NCBI RefSeq assembly: GCF_000247815.1
Contig: NC_021675.1
Location: forward strand, 66,359,040-66,423,039
DNA from: Ficedula albicollis
Lineage: Eukaryota > Chordata > Aves > Passeriformes > Muscicapidae
Reading direction: 5' to 3'
DNA length: 64,000 nt
Positions 1 through 12,000 of this stretch are shown here, one piece after another. The position numbers and the translations under genes were made by a program. The notes beneath the pieces are model-generated. The model worked only from the letters and a program-made list of their open reading frames with translations, did not search any database and had not been told where the DNA came from. Each line of letters begins with the position of its first letter. The first letter of the stretch is position 1.

Positions 1-19
1 CACATTCCTTTGTGTTTAG

Positions 20-3000
20 GGATAAGCTGGCAGTGCTGCAGACCTTGGCTTCTACTGTGAACAGGGTGAGTGGTTCTGTGGGTCATGGACATGGGTCAGT
101 TTGCCCATTTTGTGCAATGCCCTTGTGTTCAGGAGTCCTTTAATTTCTCCTTTGGCCATAAATGAAAGGTGGGACATCCACATCAGAGTTTTCTCTTTGG
201 CTCAGTTTTGCTGTGTCCTTAAAGCCTCATTCATGTGCTAAGAGAGAGCTGCAGTTACCAGAGAAAGCTGCAGTGCTTTGGTAACTAACATAGGGAGCAA
301 GGTCCTTTACCAGTTCAGCTTCCCAGTCCAGAATGTCCTTCCCAATCTCAGTCTAGAAAGGCTTTAAAAAGTACAAGGTGTGTCTGCTCCTGCTAGGCAA
401 AACCTGGAAATTCTGTGATGCTGTTCTTAAATCCTATCTGTCTTGAATTCTGGGAATTGAGTCAAAACCTGCCAAGTCCCATCAGCTTCCCAAGACTGTT
501 ACATTTGGGGTCCTACTTGTTTTGCAGGGCACTTCCTGCTTGATATGTTATAGGAAGGACCCTTTTCTGTCACCATGTTAGCCTGCAAGTGTGTGTGTAA
601 AATGAAAATATTTTTTAAACTTTCTCCAAACAGCTAGAGGAACTTCTGTAAAATGTGCATTGGTGGTGGTTATGTTGGAAGAATTCATTGGGCCTTAAAT
701 TCCATGAGACAGTGTGTTTTGCCTGTGCACATAACTATAAACTTTTCAATGCTGGACTCTTCTTTCTACAGGATCCTACTGCTGCTCATTACATGTTCCA
801 GGATGACCCTTTCCTGATGCCAAGAAATGCAGCTAATGCTGTAGGTATTTCCTTTCACATCCTTGATAGTTTCCCTCCTACTTTAGTCTAAGCTGTGAAT
901 ACTCTTACCGAATTGAAGCCTGGTTTTGATTACAAAAGGAAATGGAGTATCAGATTGCTTTCAGAATTTTCTTTCTAAAATGAGACATTTTTGAGCTTGA
1001 GGTAGTAGTGCAGCATTTCAGATGTCTGAATTGTGTCCCTTGACTAAGTAACAAGAAAGTAGAATACAGTAGCATTTAAAGAATAGGGATTCTTATACTG
1101 GCACGAATACCAGAATGTTAACCTGGAATTTTGTCTCATGCCTGTGATTTTACTGAGTTCAAAATTATGCATGAGTTTAATTTGATCCTATCATTGTTAA
1201 AGAAAATGTTTTTTCTCAGCCTTTTAATTTGTGTATTTCTTCATCTTGTTCTCTTTCACTTCTATGCAGCGTCTGTATTCGTTGTCAAAGGAGTCTGGGA
1301 AAAATGCTGCAAAATACATCATAGAGAACTTTCCTCAGTATTTTGACAAGACTTTTGCAGAGCCCAACGTACCAGTAAGCTTTCTGCTTTTTCTTTTGAT
1401 TGTATTTGTGCTTTGTCAGTGAAATCAGCTGTCAGACTGGTCTAAAACTAAGATAAAAGGAAAACTTCTAAACTGTTTTTGCAGACAGTATGAACATAGT
1501 ATGTGTTCAGTACAGTGTGTTTGTAGTGGATATTTTTCCTTGGGAGTTCAGTATCATATCAGGTTCTTGAGGTAAAAGTAAGAGAAGCAGTGTTGTTTAG
1601 CAGTGTTGCTGCTTCCTGGCACAGAAGTGAAGGATGAGGATGTGTGTGGTCCTTCATCACCAAAGGACTGGTGGTGTTGGGCTGCCAGCAGTGTGTTAGG
1701 TGAAGAGAAGAACATTTAGAGGAGGTTTGAGCTTATGACCAGCTTCCACTATTTGCTTTCAGTGCCTGATGCCCAAGAGTCTCACACCTCAGACTGAAGG
1801 AGTGAGTGAGGAAGCTCTGAGGGAGCGCATCCACCTCAGGATGGTGAAAGAGTCTGTGGATATGTTTGATCAGCTTCTGCAGGCAGGTATGTGGTCACCT
1901 GCCAGGTTCTGTGGTGGAGCTCTACTTAAATTGTGCCAAAAATACTTCAGTAGCTGGCACAGGCTATGGAGACAATTTTGTGACTCTGTTGCTCCTTTCA
2001 CGACTGACTCTGGTCTGGTGAAGTGGTTCCCTAGAATTACTGGAGAATCTTAGCCACTGTCTGACATGTCACTTTGGTGATAAGGAGAACAAACGACTTC
2101 TTGAAGAAGAAGCAGATTAAATACTTTTTTTGATTTTGAGTATTTCATAGCAAGTGAAACATGCAAAGTGTTCATTACAGCAGGGTGTATCCTAGAAGAG
2201 TTATGAAGAGTGCTGGAAGTTCCAGATGCTGTGTTGGCATTGTGCTGCTTCACAATTCTGGCTGTCAGCTGTCACTTCCTTCTCCTACTTGATCAGGAAA
2301 ACTCTGCCCTTTCAGTGGCTTCAATAGAAAAACACTCTAGTTCAGTGTTAAAATTGTCTTCTGTGATGAGTGGGTTTGTGGCAGTACTGGTGTCACATGC
2401 AGGGTTGGGGACTTGCTAGAGAATATCTTTGTGTTGGAAGAGAGCAAAGAGACCAAACCTCTGAGGTTTTTCTAATATGGCTGTAGAGTGGCAAGCTCTT
2501 CACTTTCTCTGTCATAAATTCTCATTTTCTACAGGTACCCCTGTGTCTCTGGAGACCACAAACAGCCTTTTAGATTTGTTATGCTTCTATGGAGATGGTG
2601 AACCTACTCCTGAAAAAGAGCAGGAAGAAAAAGAGGAAGAACCAGAGGTATGGGAAACTTGTTGATCTTTATTTATTTATTTCATACATAGTGGGAATAT
2701 ATCAAGGTGACATCAAGATTTTGGTACTGTCTGCATGGGAGATGCCATGAGTTGGATCAGATGCAGACAACATTCCCAGGAGATGCTTCTGTTATAAAAA
2801 CCCATGACTGACCTAGTAGGAGCAGTAGTTTGTGTAAAGTTGTTAATATGTTTAATAACACAAACATTCTTCTCAATCTATTTATTGCTTCCTGAATGTT
2901 TTGATAGAAATTATTCTAATATAACCCATCAAAAAAACACCTTTGGTCCATGCTGCTGCACTTCAGTTTTGTTAGCAAATCATGTCATTTGATGTCGAAT

Positions 3001-6000
3001 CATAATTTGACATCAAATTATGAGAAACTTCTTTTTGCAAAAATCTCTCCAGGTGAATGCTTCAGAACAGAAAGCTCCGAAGAGACAATTCCAAAGAGGT
3101 TCACAGTCATCTGGTCCCAGATGGAGGTATAGAAAACGTTGCCTATATTCCCATATTCCATGGGTTTTGTGCTTGTGTTGTTGTTATAGTACAGACCTAA
3201 ATCTTCTGGCAGCCCACATTCACAGGTGTTACTTGTTAAATAATGTGTTTGCTGGTCTTTTAAAGTGTTCATGGAAATCTGGTAGGTGATTGTAGACTAG
3301 TTTCTAGTATCACAAGTGTGATATGTGAATGTCAGTCTTTGGGGGTACAGCCCTTATTTTGTTCTGCATGTTGAATCCCTTTCCTAAGGATATCTTTTAT
3401 TTGGTTAACATTTATCTTGTTCTTTGGTTCTAGGGAGAACAACCATGCTGAAAGGATATTTAAGATAATGCCAGAGAGGAATGCGCACTCCTACTGCACA
3501 ATGATCCGTGGGATGGAGAAGGTAAAGTTATTCTTCAGTGCTGGGGGATTTTTTTCAACTTGTACGATCTCACATAGTCAGAGATTGTTTGTTTATTTTT
3601 GTTTCTGCAGCATGGTGCTTATTCTAAAGCTTATGACATGTACATAGACTTGCTGAATGAAAGGCACAAGGGTGAGTGTGTCCTGGTTGTACTTTGTGGT
3701 CTCCTGGGTGCAGAAAGCCCTGTTGGGCACAGGTTTGTTCATGGCTGTGATGATTGGCGCAGGGGTACGGACCTCAGCTGGATCATGGGAGCTGAATGCA
3801 GACTGGTCATTCCAGTGCAGCTGGCGTGTGGCTGGCTCACTGGAAACAGGTTTGCATGAGACTTTGCCAGAAACTGAGCCATGCTAGAGCAAACTGTTTC
3901 CTATAGGCTATAAATTGACATTTAAAATGGATTATCTTACGTTTTCCAGCTGATGTGCACACCTTCAATGCGCTGATCAGAGCAGTCCCATATCTAAAGG
4001 AGAGGTTCACAGAAAGATGGGAATTAGCCAAGGTAAGGAGGGTAGAGCAGAAGAGGTGGGGAAGTGGTAAGAGTGTGAGCCCTTCTACTAATAAGGGTCT
4101 GCCTTATTAGTAAAATTTTGCAGTTGTTGGAAGACCAAAAGCAAGAACTTCGTCCCCAGATACTAATCCCTGCTGTAAAGGAAGTACAGTAGTTTAAACA
4201 GAAAAGGTGACTGTGGAGGAGTGGCAGATAAGAAAAATTCAACCTTGCCTTTGCAGAGTGATTTGCCTTGTGAGGGTGTACCTGATCCAGGACCTGCCTG
4301 GACAGAAAGTAATTGGGGAAATTATTGATGGGAGATAAAATAAATGAACCATTTTAGATAAAAACTCATTGCATTTTAATTCATGGTATTATGACAGAAA
4401 TAGTATTTTGGGTTTTAATGACACATTAGTAAGGAAAAACATGTGACTATAAATTTTTTCATTTTGTTCTAGATATAATTGTCCAAGATTTATTTTGATG
4501 TAATGTGGCCTTGGGTTTTGGTCATTAAAAATTAAACAGTACTCCCTTAATAAACAGTCATTAAATTAAAGCAGAGTTGTCCACTTGAAGGGGATGAGAA
4601 GGATTAGGTTGAGGAAATGATTGTATAACCCACCTGAAAGCTGAACTGTGATCCATAACATGGAGCACTAAGGATTTGGGGGTTTTGTTTTAAGGAATTC
4701 CTGACTCACATGGCTCAACAGAAAGTGCAACCAACTCTGCTAACTTTTAATTCTGTACTGAAGAGTCTGAGAAGATGTGGTGGTGTGGGCAGAACTATGT
4801 CTTTATTGGTATTAAAGGAAATGGAAGCACTTGATATAGGTAAGAGAACCAGAGTATTTATTATATGCACTATTATATGATTATGATATTCCAGTGCCAC
4901 CTCCAGAACAGAACAGTTGACTTAGGAGTTCAGCACCACACAACAGGGTGGTGTTTCCCTCTTTCCAGGGGAGATGTACTTTACCAGCTGCCTAAGCCAG
5001 TTCAGGTCTGTAGATCTGCATCTCTGCAGGAAAAAAGCTTTTGATCTAGATGATGATTTTTTTCTTCCAAATAAGTATTGCAGAAACAGAGAATATTTGC
5101 AGAATTGATTTGATGTCCTGTGGGCTGTGCTTTGCCCCAGTAAGATGCTTGTTGATAGGCTAAAGATTATATTCATGAGCAGAAGGGAAACTAGCCATGA
5201 AGTATTATTGATTTTAATTTAGAGCAGGGAAGCTTGGCTGCTCCCCCATGGAAATAGGATGCTCTGACTGGTGGCCCAGTGTTGGGTATCACCTCTCCCG
5301 GGTGTGCGTATGTGAGGTCTGGTCCAGCATTAGGATGGGCAGGGAGACATATTAGAGTGAAATTTGTGCATGCTGCCTGACTGGAGGAGCAGACTGTGAA
5401 TTAGAGTTGTGGCACAAAGCTCAGCCAGGAATGCTGCAGTAACCAATGTTTTTGCTTTCCAGAGCCCAGCCTTGCATCCTATGACCACCTCCTGTCGCTG
5501 TTTTACAAAGGCGGTACGTGCACTAGCAGCTTGGCCATGAACGTGCCTTGTGTAGCAGCTGCTTTGATGCTTTTCACGTGTGATGGGTGAAGGCAGTTCA
5601 CTTATGGATTGAAAGACAACCTTTAATGGGTGTGATCTTAGTGTTCCCTGTGTTGCCTGATTCTGCTTGGGTAAAAAAAAATGATAACTCATAGAGGGAG
5701 CAAATGCTGCTCAAGTCACTGTGGAGGCTAAATCTGACCACAGTGTGTGTGATTTCTTATTGTGCCACTCACAGGAATGAAATTGCACAGGGAGTTTGTT
5801 TTCCTGCAACAGTTCTCTGCATTTGAGCCGTCATGAAAAACAGCTGTGTAAAAGTCAGGAACCCAACTGTTTAAGATCCCATGCCCACAGACTTTTGGCT
5901 ATAGGAAGAGAGTAGGCAGGGTAGCCATAACTGCAATCCTTGTGTTTTAGAAGATGTAAAAGAATTGCTTAGGAGTCTCTCTGAATTTGGTTCTGGGGTT

Positions 6001-9000
6001 TGGGGGTTTGTTTTTGTTTGGTTTTGCCTTTCCCCCTTTTAAATTTTTGTTTGTTTATGAAATGCTCTGCTTTTTCTAGTGCAGGTCCATTTGATCTTTC
6101 TTAATCTGCCCTGCTGTGCTGTGGAAATCTGCTAATAGGAGGGCAAATTTTAGAGCAAATTAAATTGCAGCTGGTGTGGACCACCATGGAAATTACATTT
6201 GTTTAAAATGATGTTGCTTGTTCCCAGTTTCATATTGTGTTTATAGACTGATGCCCTTCACTAAGGAAGTGCTTGTTACAACTGAGATGTGGTGTTGTTT
6301 GTCTCTTTGTCCCACAGTTGATGCTCAGTGAATCTGACCACAGTGTGTGTGTGATTTCTTATTGTGCCACTCACAGAAATCTGACCACAGTGTGTGTGAT
6401 TTCTTATTGTGCCACTCACAGGAATGAAATTGCACAGGGAGTTTGTTTTCCTGCAACAGTTCTCTGCATTTGAGCCGTCATGAAAAACAGCTGTGTAAAA
6501 GTCAGGAACCCAACTGTTTAAGATCCCATGCCCACAGACTTTTGGCTATAGGAAGAGAGTAGGCAGGGTAGCCATAACTGCAATCCTTGTGTTTTAGAAG
6601 ATGTAAAAGAATTGCTTAGGAGTCTCTCTGAATTTGGTTCTGGGGTTTGGGGGTTTGTTTTTGTTTGGTTTTGCCTTTCCCCCTTTTAAATTTTTGTTTG
6701 TTTATGAAATGCTCTGCTTTTTCTAGTGCAGGTCCATTTGATCTTTCTTAATCTGCCCTGCTGTGCTGTGGAAATCTGCTAATAGGAGGGCAAATTTTAG
6801 AGCAAATTAAATTGCAGCTGGTGTGGACCACCATGGAAATTACATTTGTTTAAAATGATGTTGCTTGTTCCCAGTTTCATATTGTGTTTATAGACTGATG
6901 CCCTTCACTAAGGAAGTGCTTGTTACAACTGAGATGTGGTGTTGTTTGTCTCTTTGTCCCACAGTTGATGCTCAGTCATCAGACATCATTTCTGAGGTGC
7001 TAAATGAGGTTGAAAAGCGAAGTTTCACTGCCCAGGACCCTGATGATGGTAAGGACTTCAAGTTTGGGTGAAAAGGTACCTCTGAATGTCAGGCAGTTTT
7101 ACTTGGCCAGGATAAATGCATGCAGCTTGCTTCTCTCAGTCCCTTCTGATATTTCTGGAGACAAAGGGCATATTCCAGTGCTAGGATTTGTGGTGTGCAT
7201 TGCTGCACTGGCTTCTCTGTGAAAGTGGGTGTGTAGCTTGTGTGAATGAGTGTTTTAAATCCATGTGATACAAAATCCTAGGGTTATTTACAGGATCAGT
7301 TTAAGGAGGAGCAGTTTAATGAAATTTTCACATCAGGTGAATGGCAGGTTTTTTGTTGAAGGTGTGGTGTGGGTTTTCCTATTTTAGTTCTCCTAATCCT
7401 GTTCAGAAAATTTCATTAAATGAAGCATCATGGGAAACTGGAGTGTGGGTCTGTAGGAGGGGTATATCCTGAACATCCCATGTGTTACTGGCTCCTTCTG
7501 CTACCTGTATGTACACAGCTTTGCCCTAGGAAGTTCATAAGCCTTTCTGTAAGTTTGGAAGCAGGTGCAGCTTCCAGCTGAAAATGGGTTTGGCAAAGAA
7601 AGGTCTGTAGGCAACATGGTGTTAATGAAGTATATTGAAAGCCACTCTTTATCAGCTTTGTTTTTGTCTTTGGAAGGATTCCTGGAAATAGTCAGAATGT
7701 TGTACCCCTCCTTCCTTTGCTTCTGTCCTCTTAGGTGTATTAAACTGTTTCTGTGCTCTAAGTTGTTGCTAGAAGTGTGTAAAAAAAAAAACAAAAAAAC
7801 AAAAAAAAAACCCAAAAACAAACCCAATCCAACTCATGCCACAAAAGAGACTACCAAGAAAAGGAAGAGCTCTACTATATTGTCAAACTGAGCTACAGAT
7901 TGAGTTTCTAATAACCAAAAACAAAACGCAATCCAACTCATGTCATAAAAGAGACTACCAAGAAAAGGAAGAGCTCTACTGTATTGTCAAACTGAGCTAC
8001 AGATTGAGTTTCTAATTGAACACACCTCATCCATCTGGGAAGGGGGGTTAATGAGCTGTTTTATGTCTCCTTGGAAGCTTGAAGTTAACAGTCTCTTGTT
8101 TGCTCCCTTCCAGCCAACTTTTTTACCACGGCCATGCAAGTGGTAAGTGCCTCTTCCCTGCCATCAGAATTCCTTTGAGCCCCTCCAGCTGTTGGAGAAT
8201 TGCCTGTGAGTTTACATCCTGCCATACAAGGTTTAGCCTTCAATATCTCCCATTTTCATCTGTACTCATCACCTCCTGTAACTTTCTGCCGTAATTCTGC
8301 AGTTCTTTGCTTGACTCCTCCCTGATTGGTAATTTGCATGCCCATGATAGGTGCATGTACCTCTGTGACTATTGTGAGTTACATTTGATAGCAGCTTTCA
8401 AATCTGACTGGTTTATTGCAGTGCTGTGATCTTAAGGATATCAAGCTTGCCTACCAGTTAAATAAGGCACTGGAGAATGGAGACAACTGGAAATTCTTGG
8501 ATGTGGATCGCTTAAATGGCTATTGGTGAGTGAGGTGGAGGTTATATTCAGCATCTTGTTTGTTGTTGTCAGCTTCAATACAAACTAGGATTCAGATATT
8601 GAGCAACAGCTGGTTATTGTATGTCCAGTTTGGAAATTAGATCCTTCATAAAAGCAGTGATTGCTTAGGATTTATTTTCAGTTTGTGGCCTTTGAACTGA
8701 AATCCAGTGTCTTAGAGCATCATTTTATCTCAACACCCTCCAACAACTAGAACAGCCAGTTGTGGATTTTACCATTCTGTTGTGTGCCCTGGATGGCAAA
8801 TTTGGAGGTAACACCAAAACAGCATAATTGCTTAGTGTAGGGATGTTTCTCTAGTCAGTCCACTGGATCAAGAACTCAGGCTTGTCCTGTGAATTTGCAC
8901 AAGTAACAAGGTTAGTTTAGCTCAGTTCTTATATCCAAAAGTTGCATTTGAGACAGATTCAGGCACCTTAAGACTGGCATCAGGCAGGAAGATTGCTTTT

Positions 9001-12000
9001 TTTTAAACATATTTTAACAGTGGTCTAGGGAGTTCTGCCAATAATCTAGTGTCAGCATTAAGTTGTTGTAAGACGTACTGTTGCTTTTCGATTGCATGGA
9101 GTGTTGCAATCAGTGAAATGTCCTTGATCTGCAGTACAAATCTGATCAGCACACCATCATTTGCTGGTACTTCTGTATGGTTTGCATGATCTAATCATTA
9201 CTGAATTAGGATGTTTTTTTCTCTCTAGGTCAAAATTCTTTTCATTGTTGTGCATGATGGAACAAATTGAGGTGGTGTTGAAGTGGTACAAGGAAATGTC
9301 ATCTTCAGTAAGTATATACCAGGGTAAGAGCTGCAGAGCTTGTGCATGGAGAAATGGAGCAGTCACAAGTGACTGAAATTATTCTCTTCCTTCATCAGCT
9401 CTTCTATCCAAGTCCTAAGAATATATTGGACCTCCTTCAAGCACTGGATGCAGCCAACCAGCTGGAAGTGATCCCTTCAGTCTGGGAAGGTCAGTGATGG
9501 CCACATGGCTTCATAGGCAGTTTGGCTGACAAGTGCCAGGAGCAGTGCAAAGTTGGGGCTAGTTTGGAAACTTCCCATTGCTTGGAGTAGCCATGATAAG
9601 GTGCAGTGCTTACTTGAGGTATCAAATCACCTGGACCCTCTGCAAATCCTTGGTTAAGATTTATGTTAGCCCCCCAAAATATAAAAAGAATACAAGTCAC
9701 TCCTTAATCCTCAGCAGATAGTGGTGGAGGGTTCTGGCTATGGGGGGTTGTGGGCCTCACTGTCCAGCAGCAGGTCAGGTCCATGTTCCCCCTGAGGACT
9801 GGTGATTGGTGTTACAGACAGTGCTCTCTGTGTTGTTCCCTCCCTGTTCTGTGACACGTCATCACCACCACAAAGGTTGGTCAGTGCTGGGGACCTTGAA
9901 GGCCACTAGCAAGGGGTGTGTTGTTCCCTCCCTGTTCTGTGACACATCATCACCACCACAAGGTTGGTCGGTGCTGGGGACCTTGAAGGCCACTAGCAAG
10001 GGGAGTAGTTGGGACCAGAAAGAGTAGAGTCACCCAGAAATCTCGAGACCAGCAGGGAAGGGAAGCAGAAATCAGATTAATTAATGTATTTGGTGCACAG
10101 GATCTGATAATGAGGGGAAAAAAAGGGAACTAAATGGAACCTGCTCAAGTCACAGAGAATGGCTCTGCCTTGTTAAATTGTGCTGACCGTATTGCCAGGT
10201 TTTGGGAACAGGGGTACTGGTCACACCTACCAACTACTGCCTCTCTCTAAACAGATGTGAAACAGCTGGGGTTTAGCAGGAGACAAGACCTGTTGGCAGA
10301 GCTCTTGTCTTTGATGAGCAGGGACCAGCACCCCAGTGAGGTAAGGAAGGTCATAATGCCCCTCAACAGCTGAGCCCCCACACAGCCACTTGCTTGCTCC
10401 TCCCCTGTGGGATGGTGAAGGGAACTGGGCAGTAAATAGGCAAAACTCAAGCTCAGTTACCATTTCCCATCACAGGCAGGTGTTCAGCCATCCCTAGGAA
10501 AGCCAGGCTCCTGGAAAGCTCATGTAGAACAGTTATTTGGGAAGTCAAACACCATCACTGCAAATGTATCCCCCGTTCCTCCTTTCCCCAGCTTTATCTG
10601 CTGAGCATGGCATCCTGTGGTCTGAAATATCCCTTGGGTCATTTAGGGTCAGCTGCCCCAGAGGTGTCCCCTCCCAGCTTCTTGTACCACACACCTTGTG
10701 CCCACCCAGCCCACTCCCTGGTGGGGATGCTCTTTAAGCACTGCCCAGCAATAACAGATATATCCTTGTGTTATCAACATACTTTCCATCTTAAATATAA
10801 AACACAGGCCCATAGTAAGAAAGAAGAAACTATGAAGAAATTTCACACTATCCCAGCAAAAATCAGCACAGAATCTCAGTAAAGAGTAGTGCTGTCTCCC
10901 CAAACTGTCAATAAATGCCTTGGTGATTCCTAGAGATCCAGTTCCAGTGCATCTGCCACTGCAGATTTCCAGATCCATGTGAGCTTATTCAGGCCTGCTA
11001 AACCCTTTGGATTGTCTTCAACCTATAAAGAAACCTCAGATTAACAAAGCAGGATTTCTTCTTGCCAGGGTTTGGAGAAGTGGTGCAGCCCAACCAGCCA
11101 TATCTCTGAGGAAGCACATGGCAGAATTCAGGGATTTTTGCCAAGGATTTCATTGCAGAAATGGCTTTCTCAAGGTGAAAGGTGTTGAAGGCAGATACAG
11201 CTGTCCCTGCAAAGCCACCTTGCAGCTTGCCTAGTGGGGACAGTTGTCCTGACAAGTGACAGATTTGTCTCCCAGGGGTAGTGAGTGTTAATTCACAAAT
11301 TTAAATCACAGAGAGAGCAAACCTATAGGAGCTGCAGGAGAAATTGCACTGAGAAGCTTCTGTTAATGTCAGAGGTTTTGGTCTTCATAGCACAATGTTT
11401 TCACAGACTCAGCTGGCATTTGCCAAGTGTGCTGAAGAAATCAAAGCTGCCCACGAGCCTGCAGGGCTTGGGCAGGTCCCGTTGGAGTGGACAGGGAGTG
11501 CTCTGGGCCATGTGGTGGTGCTGTTTTCCAGGGCTGGGAGGACCCAGGATGCCTGGTAGGTGTGGGCTCTGGGCTTGCTGATACTGCAACTCAAGGCTTA
11601 GTCACAAAAAGCAAAAGCTAATGACTGATTCCTTGGAATGCCAGTGCAGGCAAAGGGAGGGGATAAAGCCTGCAAGGAATGTGATGGGTTTTTTTTCTTT
11701 GTTATTGTCCCTTCTTGCCATGAAGTGACAGTTGTCTCAAAAATGGTTTAGAAACTGATGTAGTAGTATCTGGTGTAGAGCTTTGTGCAGCTGCTTATGG
11801 CAAGGTGTGAGCACTTCCCTGAGTCCTGCTGAGTGTCACAACTTGCCATTTTCTGATTTTTAGAACTCGTTTGAATTCACACTGATAATTTTTAATTAGC
11901 AGCAGCCCTAATTAAAATTCTAAATAGGTTTGTTTTTTTTTTTTAGAACTCTTAATAACTAGAATTTATTGTCTTATGTGCTCTGAACTTGTAATACAGG

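Noticed and set aside
5041..5070. ATGATGATT in a PTCD3 intron as another C/D snoRNA
   Set aside because: No matching D box with a terminal stem was found at a suitable distance.
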